Source of the DNA: Oscillospiraceae bacterium
GTDB lineage: Bacteria; Bacillota; Clostridia; Oscillospirales; Oscillospiraceae
Direction: 5' to 3'
Assembly (NCBI GenBank): GCA_009787625.1
Contig: WQSX01000022.1
Coordinates: forward strand, 1-43,800
DNA: 43,800 bases
Numbering within the stretch: position 1 is the first letter of the stretch; each line of letters begins with the position of its first letter. This document shows, piece after piece, positions 1 through 7,343 of the stretch. Made by a program: the position numbers and the translations under genes. The notes beneath the pieces are model-generated. The model did not search any database. It was given only the letters and a program-made list of their open reading frames with translations, and had not been told where the DNA came from.

Positions 1-483
1 TTCTGCCACTCTCAAGGGTGGTCAATATTAGCAGAGGCGTTGATTGGTCGCGGAGACAGGGCGTTTGAATACTGGCGTGAAATCAGCCCTGCGTACATGA
101 ACGAGAAGGCCGAAATACGCAAGATGGAGCCATATGTCCACGGGCAGTTTATAGAGGGCGTCGACAGCCCGAACCCCGGCCGTGCGCATGTCCACTGGCT
201 GACAGGGACAGCGTCCACAGTCATGGTAGCCATAGTCGAAGGGATTTTAGGACTAAAGCCCACGCCGGACGGAATTACAATAAACCCATCAATCCCAAGC
301 GAGTGGGACAGCTTCAAAATGGTGAAAAACTTAAGGGGTAAAAAGCTAAACATCACAGTCTTAAACCCAAACGGCAACCAGAGCGGAGTAAAATCAGTGT
401 CGGTAAACGGCAAAACCCTAGACGGCACATTCATCCCCGACAGCATACTCGGCAACGACAACGAGGTTACGATAACCATGTAG
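1..483 (+). CDS. GH94 family glycoside phosphorylase (cellobiose/chitobiose phosphorylase-like), C-terminal part
   Basis: The frame is open from base 1, so the start lies outside the window; the last 160 codons end at TAG. GH94 enzymes are cytoplasmic inverting phosphorylases that split beta-linked disaccharides such as cellobiose with phosphate. The visible part begins with CHSQGWSILAEAL, contains PNPGRAHVHWLTGTAST (typical of the end of the alpha-barrel), and finishes in the small C-terminal beta domain (GLKPTPDGITINPSIPSEWD, then LNITVLNP and VSVNGK). The substrate cannot be told because the catalytic Asp region is upstream. A promoter lies between it and the MATE gene, so the two are probably separate units. 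The family is confident; the specificity is not. Confidence 0.85.
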   Translation, partial: FCHSQGWSILAEALIGRGDRAFEYWREISPAYMNEKAEIRKMEPYVHGQFIEGVDSPNPGRAHVHWLTGTASTVMVAIVEGILGLKPTPDGITINPSIPSEWDSFKMVKNLRGKKLNITVLNPNGNQSGVKSVSVNGKTLDGTFIPDSILGNDNEVTITM

Positions 484-507
484 CATTGGATATAAATACA
501 ACCCCAC

Positions 508-534
508 TTGAATTTCGTCGCAACATAGTATAAT
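508..534 (+). promoter_or_regulatory. Promoter for the MATE exporter gene
   Basis: TTGAAT (508-513) and a perfect TATAAT (529-534) are separated by 15 bp, which is short for sigma-A. Transcription would begin near 541. That leaves no room for a ribosome binding site before the TTG at 548 and argues for a later start codon. Confidence 0.5.
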
Positions 535-571
535 ATAGTGTTTAAAATTGAAAGCAAAAGCGAGGAACATT

Positions 572-1951
572 GTGGAGCGGTTTAAAAAACTACTGATGCG
601 CATTGACATGACTGAGGGTACCCCTTGGAAAAAGCTGGCGATATTTGCTGTTCCCATGATCATAGGGAATATTTTTCAGCAACTTTACAGCATTTCGGAC
701 GCCATTATTTTGGGTAGATTCATAGGTGACTATGCTCTGGCGGCTATTGGCAGTTCTATGCCGCTGTTTTTTCTTATCATTGTAATAATGATGGGTGTTT
801 CCATGGGTGTAAGCATCATGGTTTCGCAGTACTTTGGTGCGAAAGACCGTGATGGAATATCTTACACCGTGGGAAATGGTATAACACTTGTTGCTTTAAT
901 CGGCGTGGTTATGATGGCTGTTGGACCGTTTCTGTCACGGCCACTACTTGTCTTGCTAGGTACGCCGGTTGAAATACTTGACGACAGTGTTATGTATATG
1001 AATATTCTCCTCATTGGGATTTTGGGAATGGCATATTTTAACATACTATCAGGTGTTTTAAGAGGACTGGGAGACTCATTTTCTCCGCTTGTATATCTCA
1101 TAGTATCAAACATTTTAAACATCGCATTTAACTTTTTATTTATAGCTGTGCTTGGCTGGGGTATGCCTTCTGTGGCAGTCGGTACCGTGCTTGCACAGGG
1201 ACTGAGTAGTCTTTTGTGTTTAAGCCGGCTAATGAAAATGCAGGATACTTTTGACATGGGCCTTAAATATCTTCGCCCGAAGAAGGAATATGTCAAAAAA
1301 ATAATGAAACTTGGGGTTCCGTCGGGAGTTTCACAGGGCATAATTGCCATTGGCATAATGATTGTTCAGCCTTTGGTGAATAGCTTTGGACCTATGGTTA
1401 TTGCAACTAACGTAATTGTCATGCGAATAGATGGGCTCGTTATGATGCCCATATTTTCATTTAGTAATGCAATGACTATTTATACCGGACAAAATATGGG
1501 AGCAGGCAAAATCGACAGGATTTCAAAAGGAACTAAACAGGGCGCAATACTTGCGGTGACTGTCTGCGCAGCTTTAGTAGCTATTATCCTAATCTTTGGA
1601 AGATTCATTGCAGAAGCGTTTACAACCACCGAGGAGGTAATTGATTTAAGCCAGCAGTTGCTACGCATTCTGGCTCCCGGTTTTCTTGCCTTGACGCTTG
1701 CCATGGTGCTGTGGGGTACCATAAGGGGTGCGGGCGATGCCATATATCCGATGTGGGCGGCGATTATAAATACGATAGTAATACGTATCCCGTCTGCATA
1801 CTTGTTCGTACACTTTTTGGGCAGACCTGAAGCGATAATGTTTTCGATGATAACTGCATGGACGGTCAACATGATTTTTTCTATAGTTGTTTATCGGATG
1901 GGGAAATGGAAAACAAAAGGCATTATAAATAATGCGAAGAATGATAGTTAG
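572..1951 (+). CDS. MATE family multidrug/Na+ antiporter
   Basis: A polytopic inner-membrane exporter of the MATE family (NorM/DinF-like), which couples Na+ or H+ entry to export of drugs or metabolites. The N-terminus (DMTEGTPWKKLAIFAVPMII, then GNIFQQLYSISDAIILGRFIG) is characteristic, and about 12 hydrophobic segments fill the 459 residues, the usual length. The frame extends up to a TTG at 548, but the -10 box at 529-534 puts that codon almost at the transcript start. The GTG at 572 has GAGGA (562-566) 5 bp upstream and is preferred; an ATG at 596 is the alternative. The substrate is unknown. No regulator is adjacent. Confidence 0.9.
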   Translation: MERFKKLLMRIDMTEGTPWKKLAIFAVPMIIGNIFQQLYSISDAIILGRFIGDYALAAIGSSMPLFFLIIVIMMGVSMGVSIMVSQYFGAKDRDGISYTVGNGITLVALIGVVMMAVGPFLSRPLLVLLGTPVEILDDSVMYMNILLIGILGMAYFNILSGVLRGLGDSFSPLVYLIVSNILNIAFNFLFIAVLGWGMPSVAVGTVLAQGLSSLLCLSRLMKMQDTFDMGLKYLRPKKEYVKKIMKLGVPSGVSQGIIAIGIMIVQPLVNSFGPMVIATNVIVMRIDGLVMMPIFSFSNAMTIYTGQNMGAGKIDRISKGTKQGAILAVTVCAALVAIILIFGRFIAEAFTTTEEVIDLSQQLLRILAPGFLALTLAMVLWGTIRGAGDAIYPMWAAIINTIVIRIPSAYLFVHFLGRPEAIMFSMITAWTVNMIFSIVVYRMGKWKTKGIINNAKNDS

Positions 1952-1961
1952 AAATGTGCGG

Positions 1962-4865
1962 CTAACCAAACTTCTTACGAAAAACAATCACGCCCACTAT
2001 GCCAATTCCTACCGTGCCTACTACTACCCACAGCATTGTGCTATGATTTTCCTCACTCGCCCGCGGAGCACTCGTTACACCATCAGTGAAAACTTTAGGT
2101 TCTATTGATGGCGAAATATCGTCGTGTGATTTTATTTGAGGGTTTGCCAGTGTGGTGTGAGCCGGCAGTTGCAGTGGAGTTGGCTGTGGTGCAACCGTTT
2201 CCGACCCGCTTCCTGCCATTGTGAGCGAATTATTATTTTCTCTGCCATTGGGTGATGTTCCATCGGCACTTGAGGTTGCAGTCGGTGAGATTGCAAATTG
2301 AGCTGTTGAGCCGGGCGGCGTTGCAGTTTGTGATGACGAGCCTGGCAGGTTTGGCTGTGTTGTGCCCGGTGGTGACGTAGGTGTCGGAGACGGAGACAAA
2401 GGTAGCGGTAATGGCAGAGGCGAGGGTGATGGAGATGGCGTGGGAGTCACGGTCGCAGGTGGTATTGTAGCCGTAGGTGGCGTGGGAGTCCCAGTCGCAG
2501 GCGGTGTAGGTGTGGTCGTCTCGGGTGGAGTAGTAGTTTCGGGCGGAGTAGTAGTTTCGGGCGGTGTGGTAGTTTCGGGCGGAGTAGTAGTTTCAGGTGG
2601 TGGTGTAGGCGTCTCAGTTGCAGGTGGCGTTGCGAATGTCACTGTGACACTTGTATTTGCAGAAATGTTTGATATTGTGCAAGTGTTTCCTGTCCCTGTG
2701 CCGTCACCGCTCCACTCGACAGTTCTGCCTGTGTTCGGAGTTGCCGCCAAAGAGGCATTTGCACCCTCAAATACATTGACAGAGGCTATTGACACTCCGT
2801 TTATTGTGACACTTTCCGGCGATTGAGCCCCAACTATATTAACTGAAACAGAGTAGACGTTTACCGTGTTTGAGCTTGCTGACGCAGCAGACCGAGGATA
2901 GAACTCGAGTTTTTCGGTTGTCGCGGTCACTTGAACCGTATATGCTCCCACTGAGCTTCGCATTGCATCAGCCAGGCCGGAAACTAGCTCGCCGCCACTT
3001 GCAATTGACGTGTTTGTAAATGTCGGCACGGGAACTCCGTTTCTAAATAATGTGAAACTATAAGCAGCATCAGACGGGGTACTGCTTGCTATGAAGGATA
3101 CTGCTCCCATGTTGCTTAACACTACATTTGTAGGTGTATCCATGGTAGATGATGCGGCAGATACCTCATTTCCTGCGACACCACTACTACTGTCGCCGCC
3201 GCCAAATCCAATATTTGCACCTACTATTGCAGGAGTTCCTGCTGAAGTGATTCCGGTTCCTCCCGATACAGTCAGTCCACCTGTGTTATTTATAATAATA
3301 TTTGAAGCAATGCCAATCAGGCCGGAGCCGCCTTGGCCGCCGCTGCCGATACCGGCACCACCGCCGCCACCTCCCAAGCCCAGAAAAGGTCCTTGCGTGA
3401 CATTGCCGCCTATAGCTGTGACATTTGCCGAGCCTGATATTCTGATAGTACCCGATGAGCCGCTGGTTGTTGTGTTGCCATAAGCCGCATTATTTGCACC
3501 TGCGCCGCCAATTCCTGCACCGCCTCCTGTGCCATTATCTACGGAGGCTGATGCGCCTTTGGCAACTATTGTGCCGCCTGTGATGGTTATATTTCCACCG
3601 CTTCCGTTAGGTGCTGATGTGTTGCCATCAACCGATCCGCCGCCGATGCCTGCACCACCGTGAGTGCCGCCTGTTGCGTTGACGACTCCGCCGCTGATTG
3701 TGATATTGCCGCCATCACCAAATGCGCCGCCGCCGATACCTGCTCCGTTGGTTGTGCCTGTTGACGTTACATTTGCGCTTCCTGAAATGTTTATCGTGCC
3801 ACCACTGCTGTTATATCCGCCACCAATGCCTGCGCTCATGTTACCGCCGAATGCAGTTATGTTACCTGAAAGTATGTTGATAGTGCCGGAGGTGCCAACT
3901 GCGGCACCCACCGGAAAAGCACCACTGCCAATCCCTGCGCCCCCGTATGTACCGGAACCTGCACCAACAGCTCCGCCTGTTGCATTTAGCGTGCCTGAAC
4001 CCATCATTGTCAGCACGGCATCACTTGGAACTTGAATACCCGCCATGTTGACACCACCGACAAAGGTGTTTGTTACTCCGTCTGCCAAAATAACAGTCGC
4101 CGTTGAACCACTGCCCAGAAGTAGTGGGCTTTGGTTTGTATTCAGCCCGTTTATTGTCGTGCCGTTGAGAGTTATCGTAACAGTTGCGCCGGAAGTGACG
4201 GCTAAACGATTTTGACTTACACTTTGCCCGACAATAGTTACATTTGCTCCGTCTTCGAGCAAAAATACATTGCCTGCAAAAGTCCAACCGTCACCGCTTG
4301 CGGTGCTTGTGCTTGATATATCAATAATTGACTCGCCGATTGAAAACGGGATTATAGCCCTCACTAATCCGGCTTTTGCGATTGAAGAGCTGTCAGTCAA
4401 TTCATCGCTTATTTTTTCATCATCGGTGTCGTCCGATTGTACTTCATCGCTTTCACCCGGTGCTGAGTTATCGCTCTTTTCGTCAGCTTCCGTTCCCTCG
4501 TTTTTATCTGAGCTGCAACTCGGAGCCAAACATTCTTCACCTGAGCACTCATGCTCCACAGGCGCTTCGCAACTGCAATCACTCTCACAGCAGCTCTCGG
4601 GTGTCTCCGGGAGTACTGTTTGTGGTTCGTCGTCATATTGTGACTCTGTGTCTGCGCCGCCAATCACATCGGTTCCGGGTGAATCTTCTTCGGTTATTGC
4701 TTCGTTTACTACGGCAGAGCCCGTGGCTGTGTCAGATAAGTCCGGAGCGGCAAATGCCTGTATAAAATGCACGGCAATGATTGTAAGACAAAACAGCACT
4801 GCGACTATGCAGTGCCTGAGTCTATTGAAAGTTTTTTTAGACAAATTATCATATAAAATTTTCAT
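1962..4865 (-). CDS. Large secreted surface protein with Gly-rich repeats, Pro/Thr stalk and C-terminal membrane anchor
   Basis: 967 residues. Residues 1-40 are a signal peptide (basic N-terminus, hydrophobic core, FAA cleavage region). An acidic Ser/Glu/Asp-rich stretch follows, with a cluster of seven Cys at about residues 91-121. Residues about 180-560 carry repeats of the type GGAGIGGG alternating with ITISGG/INISG strands, suggesting a repetitive beta-solenoid. Next comes an InlB-B-type repeat (VEWSGDGTG, NTSVTVTFA), a Pro/Thr stalk with TTPPET units, a Ser/Pro linker, and a final membrane segment (MLWVVVGTVGIGIVGVIVF) with RKKFG tail. No LPXTG-like motif precedes the anchor, so it looks membrane-held rather than sortase-linked. 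AAAGGA lies 11 bp before the ATG. Likely an adhesin or wall-layer protein; no enzyme domain is recognised. Confidence 0.75.
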   Translation of the reverse strand: MKILYDNLSKKTFNRLRHCIVAVLFCLTIIAVHFIQAFAAPDLSDTATGSAVVNEAITEEDSPGTDVIGGADTESQYDDEPQTVLPETPESCCESDCSCEAPVEHECSGEECLAPSCSSDKNEGTEADEKSDNSAPGESDEVQSDDTDDEKISDELTDSSSIAKAGLVRAIIPFSIGESIIDISSTSTASGDGWTFAGNVFLLEDGANVTIVGQSVSQNRLAVTSGATVTITLNGTTINGLNTNQSPLLLGSGSTATVILADGVTNTFVGGVNMAGIQVPSDAVLTMMGSGTLNATGGAVGAGSGTYGGAGIGSGAFPVGAAVGTSGTINILSGNITAFGGNMSAGIGGGYNSSGGTINISGSANVTSTGTTNGAGIGGGAFGDGGNITISGGVVNATGGTHGGAGIGGGSVDGNTSAPNGSGGNITITGGTIVAKGASASVDNGTGGGAGIGGAGANNAAYGNTTTSGSSGTIRISGSANVTAIGGNVTQGPFLGLGGGGGGAGIGSGGQGGSGLIGIASNIIINNTGGLTVSGGTGITSAGTPAIVGANIGFGGGDSSSGVAGNEVSAASSTMDTPTNVVLSNMGAVSFIASSTPSDAAYSFTLFRNGVPVPTFTNTSIASGGELVSGLADAMRSSVGAYTVQVTATTEKLEFYPRSAASASSNTVNVYSVSVNIVGAQSPESVTINGVSIASVNVFEGANASLAATPNTGRTVEWSGDGTGTGNTCTISNISANTSVTVTFATPPATETPTPPPETTTPPETTTPPETTTPPETTTPPETTTPTPPATGTPTPPTATIPPATVTPTPSPSPSPLPLPLPLSPSPTPTSPPGTTQPNLPGSSSQTATPPGSTAQFAISPTATSSADGTSPNGRENNNSLTMAGSGSETVAPQPTPLQLPAHTTLANPQIKSHDDISPSIEPKVFTDGVTSAPRASEENHSTMLWVVVGTVGIGIVGVIVFRKKFG
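2521..2602 (-). repeat. 18-bp tandem repeats encoding TTPPET units
   Basis: Four near-identical 18-bp units lie inside the surface-protein gene and encode TTPPET hexapeptides of the Pro/Thr stalk. DNA-level identity suggests recent slippage expansion, so copy number may vary between strains. Confidence 0.7.
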
Positions 4866-5023
4866 AGTACCAATTATCCTTTCGAGACAAACACATCATC
4901 GAACTGAAATTCTTCTTACATGTTTTTTCTGCGACGGAGTAAAGTAGGTATCTATTGAATATTTTATCATTATAAATGCTAAATGAATGAATTAATTATC
5001 AACTATTTGTCAATAATTTATTT
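4866..5023. other. Intergenic leader of the surface-protein gene
   Basis: AT-rich and without a coding frame I can support. A minus-strand TATAAT (4974-4969) could be the -10 of the surface-protein gene, giving a leader of about 100 nt, but no good -35 sits at the right distance. The leader lacks the GCACAAAA hairpin found before the genes starting at 18222 and 36141. Confidence 0.35.
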
Positions 5024-5116
5024 TCATGCATCGCTTTCATCAGGAACCCATATATCCGGTTCGCCGGTATCGAAAAGTATAGGATTTAGTTCTCTTTCAA
5101 GGTGTGACCGACACAA
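5024..5116 (-). pseudogene. Small ORF or coding remnant directly downstream of ssrA
   Basis: A 30-codon frame starts at a TTG just after the ssrA terminator hairpin and ends in TGA. It reads LCRSHLERELNPILFDTG and ends PDIWVPDESDA. The composition is protein-like, with acidic, Trp-containing and low-complexity-free sequence, yet there is no convincing ribosome binding site. I do not recognise it. It may be the C-terminal stub of a gene lost beside ssrA, a common insertion site for mobile DNA. It could also be chance. Confidence 0.3.
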
Positions 5117-5117
5117 T

Positions 5118-5166
5118 AAAGTCAAGGCCACGTTTACAAACAAAATGTTAGTGTGGTCTTGACTTT
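5118..5166 (-). terminator. ssrA terminator hairpin
   Basis: Arms 5118-5131 and 5153-5166 (AAAGTCAAGGCCAC against GTGGTCTTGACTTT) pair with one mismatch that becomes a wobble. The hairpin begins 4 bp past the encoded CCA end of the tmRNA. In minus-strand sense it is followed by TTTATTG, a short U tract. Confidence 0.65.
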
Positions 5167-5170
5167 AGAT

Positions 5171-5526
5171 TGGTGGAACTGGGGAGAATCGAACTCCCGT
5201 CCGAAAGCACTTAGACGCAAACTTCTCCGGGCGCAGACGGTTATTTTGGGTTACCCCGTTTTCCTCACCATAGCGCAAGCCGTCACGCGATTATGGGTCG
5301 GTAGCTTCATTGTTCATGGTGCGAGCAAAGCTTATCGCACTCACGTTCTCCACTAATCAACGCCCAAGCCGGGCTCGTGGACCTTCCCGGGAGGACGGGT
5401 AGCACTAAGCGGCTACCGGAACAGCGTAATCGTTGTTCTTTAATTTATAAAGTTTGCCTTTTTAGGAGTCGGCTTCTCCGCCCGCTATTTACGCATCCAC
5501 ACCCCCGTCGAAACCTGTACAGTCCC
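5171..5526 (-). ncRNA. ssrA: tmRNA (transfer-messenger RNA)
   Basis: A 356-nt one-piece tmRNA that rescues stalled ribosomes with SmpB and tags the unfinished protein for proteolysis. On the minus strand it begins GGGACUG and ends CAGUUCCACCA: a 7-bp acceptor stem with one G-U pair and an encoded CCA. The T-arm (GGUUCGAUUCC-like segment) lies at the 3' end and the conserved ACAGGUUUCGACGGGG start at the 5' end. The tag frame (5458 down to 5405) starts at GGC and reads GKLYKLKNNDYAVPVAA then UAG, preceded by the Ala carried on the tmRNA. The tag ends VPVAA rather than the usual ALAA. A minus-strand TATAAT (5555-5550) lies about 25 bp upstream of the mature 5' end. Confidence 0.97.
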
Positions 5527-5549
5527 AAATAGGTGCATTGCACATAATC

Positions 5550-5580
5550 ATTATATCGTATTTTTGCCGTTTTGTGTTAA
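5550..5580 (-). promoter_or_regulatory. Probable ssrA promoter
   Basis: Minus-strand TATAAT at 5555-5550 with TTAACA at 5580-5575; the 19-bp spacer is long. It would give a short 5' leader removed by RNase P, as is usual for tmRNA. Confidence 0.45.
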
Positions 5581-5624
5581 CTTTTTTGAAAAATTTAATT
5601 TTGCGCTACGCTTTATCATCTGTT

Positions 5625-5733
5625 CGTCCAAAAGTAGTATGAAAAAGCATGTTTTGGACGGGCGTGTAGCTGAAATTGCAAAAAAAGCTTGTATATTCGT
5701 CCAAAAGTGGTATAATAAGGTGTGTTTTGGACG
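5625..5733. repeat. Two copies of a 36-bp inverted repeat, the second overlapping the ATPase promoter
   Basis: CGTCCAAAA and TTTTGGACG form 9-bp perfect arms 18 bp apart at 5625-5660 and again at 5698-5733. Both copies have the same spacing and start 73 bp apart. The second copy holds the -10 TATAAT (5711-5716) in its centre, and its right arm abuts the GGAGG ribosome binding site (5733-5737). This arrangement looks like a double operator for autoregulation. An mRNA hairpin is less likely for copy 2, because its left arm lies upstream of the predicted transcript start. Confidence 0.7.
5689..5716 (+). promoter_or_regulatory. Promoter of the Arch_ATPase/DUF234 gene
   Basis: TTGTAT (5689-5694), a 16-bp spacer and a perfect TATAAT (5711-5716), embedded in the second inverted repeat. 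The start site would be near 5722, giving a leader of about 20 nt with GGAGG at 5733-5737. Confidence 0.65.
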
Positions 5734-5743
5734 GAGGTGTACC

Positions 5744-7168
5744 ATGGGTATTATCGGGAGAATACGTGAGCAAGAGGAATTAAATAAGTATTTCAATTCC
5801 GGAAAGCCGGAATTTGTCGCAATAGTCGGTCGAAGACGTGTCGGTAAAACTTTCCTTGTAAGAGAGATGTTTTACCAAGATATGGCATTTTACTTTTCCG
5901 GTCTGGTAGGCAAGAATGTCTCAACCAACTATCAACTCAGCTTATTTGACAATACCATTGCTGAATATGGTGGAAATGCTGATAGTTCATCAAAAAACTG
6001 GGCTGATGCATTTCGAAAGCTCAAAAGACTGCTCGGTGAGCCACAAGAGCAGCGACAAGTAGTATTTATAGATGAACTGCCTTGGCTTGACAGTTATAAA
6101 TCTGATTTTTTACCTGCATTGGATTTTTTCTGGAACACTTTTGCTTCAAGGCGCTCCGATATTATGCTGATTGTCTGTGGGTCATCAGCGGCTTGGATTG
6201 TCAAAAATTTGTTTGAAAATAAAGGCGGATTACATAATCGCATTACGGGGCGTATATGGTTAGCACCATTTACTCTGGCGGAAACCGAAGCATTTTTTGA
6301 TAGCATCGGTGTTGTTATGAACAGGCAGCAGATGGCAGAAAGTCATATGGTTTTTGGCGGCATACCCTATTATCTAAATATGTTTGATAAAAAATTTGGA
6401 CTAACTCAAAATATTGATAAATTACTATTTGCTTCAAATGCGCCACTGCGAAATGAGTTTAACGAAGTCTATAGCTCCCTTTTTCGTTCGTCAGAACGCC
6501 ACATGAAAATAGTCCGAACATTGGCACAAACAAAATCCGGCAAGACACGCGACGAGATAATAGAAATTTCGGGAATTCCCGGCGGGGGCAATTTGACAAA
6601 AACACTAAACGAACTTGAACAATGCGGCTTCATCGAGCGCTATAACGACTTTACGAAACAAAAAAACAGTGCGTATTATCGACTTGTTGACCCATTTTCA
6701 CTCTTTTGGCTAAAATATGTCAGTGAAAACCACTCAAAAGATGAGTATTATTGGACAAATTTGATTGACGATGGTGGACGCCGTGCTTGGAGTGGTCACG
6801 CATTTGAAATGCTCTGCCTGCGCCATCTGCCACAAATAAAACGAAAATTGGGAATCTCCGGTATTTCAACCGAAGCTTTTTCTTGGAAAAGTAAAAAGAT
6901 GAAACCCGGAGCGCAGATAGATTTAATTATTTCACGTAAAGATGGTGTTTTGAATTTATGCGAAATGAAGTATTCCCTGCACCCGATAACTTTGTCAGCC
7001 AATGATGAAAAAAACTTGCAAAACAAGCGCATTGCCTTTTTAGTTGAAACTGCGACAAAAAAAGCTACACACATAACTCTGGTGTCAACTTACGGGTTGT
7101 CAGAAGCCGGATACAGAGCTTCCGTTCAGTCTGAAGTGACAATTGATGATTTGTTTTTTGACGGATGA
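5744..7168 (+). CDS. AAA+ ATPase of the archaeal-ATPase/DUF234 family with C-terminal PD-(D/E)XK-like nuclease domain
   Basis: 474 residues. The frame is open further upstream, but GGAGG (5733-5737) 6 bp before the ATG at 5744 fixes the start. Residues 1-230 form a P-loop ATPase: Walker A GRRRVGKT (29-36), Walker B VVFIDELPW (106-114), and a sensor-like CGSSAAW. A winged-helix segment follows (about 290-340; RTLAQTKSGKTRDEIIE, GGNLTKTLNELEQCGFI). The C-terminal DUF234 region has the nuclease-fold pattern QIDLIIS...CEMKYS (D, then ExK). Such proteins are widespread in archaea and Clostridia, often multicopy, with unproven roles. The inverted repeats over the promoter suggest self-regulation through the winged helix. 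A similar ATPase-nuclease layout appears at 41820-43136. Confidence 0.8.
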   Translation: MGIIGRIREQEELNKYFNSGKPEFVAIVGRRRVGKTFLVREMFYQDMAFYFSGLVGKNVSTNYQLSLFDNTIAEYGGNADSSSKNWADAFRKLKRLLGEPQEQRQVVFIDELPWLDSYKSDFLPALDFFWNTFASRRSDIMLIVCGSSAAWIVKNLFENKGGLHNRITGRIWLAPFTLAETEAFFDSIGVVMNRQQMAESHMVFGGIPYYLNMFDKKFGLTQNIDKLLFASNAPLRNEFNEVYSSLFRSSERHMKIVRTLAQTKSGKTRDEIIEISGIPGGGNLTKTLNELEQCGFIERYNDFTKQKNSAYYRLVDPFSLFWLKYVSENHSKDEYYWTNLIDDGGRRAWSGHAFEMLCLRHLPQIKRKLGISGISTEAFSWKSKKMKPGAQIDLIISRKDGVLNLCEMKYSLHPITLSANDEKNLQNKRIAFLVETATKKATHITLVSTYGLSEAGYRASVQSEVTIDDLFFDG

Positions 7169-7220
7169 CTTGCGCATTGCTTTAACGAACTAACCAAGGT
7201 TTCACCACTTAAAAAACTAA

Positions 7221-7249
7221 TTGCATTAACACAAATCTTCTGCTATAAT
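7221..7249 (+). promoter_or_regulatory. Promoter of the Orc1/Cdc6-like ATPase gene
   Basis: TTGCAT (7221-7226), a 17-bp spacer and a perfect TATAAT (7244-7249). The start site near 7256 would place the whole 10-bp repeat array in the transcribed leader. Confidence 0.7.
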
Positions 7250-7250
7250 G

Positions 7251-7330
7251 AAAACTAAAAGGTTCTAAAAAGTTCTAAAAGGTTCTAAAAAGTTCTAAAA
7301 GAAACTAAAAGGTTCTAAAAAGTTCTAAAC
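7251..7330. repeat. 10-bp tandem repeat array (RGTTCTAAAA) in the leader of an AAA+ ATPase gene
   Basis: Eight consecutive 10-bp units lie between the -10 box and the start codon. Six match RGTTCTAAAA closely, with GG and AG versions alternating, and the units at 7251 and 7301 are degenerate. A strict 10-bp period places each unit on nearly the same face of the helix, as in iteron or multi-operator arrays. The units are too short and unspaced for CRISPR. Confidence 0.8.
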
Positions 7331-7343
7331 GAAAGGGGATTGT

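Noticed and set aside
2362-4035. Val/Gly- and Pro-rich plus-strand frames
   Set aside because: They are shadows of the Pro/Thr and Gly-rich repeats of the minus-strand surface protein, without ribosome binding sites.
5153-5356. Open frame on the plus strand beginning MVLTLDWWNWGESN
   Set aside because: It lies across the ssrA terminator and the 3' part of the tmRNA on the opposite strand; the sequence is explained by conserved RNA structure.
5118-5526. Genomic island with att sites at ssrA
   Set aside because: No integrase and no duplicated ssrA 3' end within the window.
5744-7168. Restriction-modification or named defence system
   Set aside because: The nuclease-like domain alone is not enough; no methyltransferase or known defence partner gene is adjacent.
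7251-7330. CRISPR array
   Set aside because: Units are 10 bp with no spacers and no cas genes are present.
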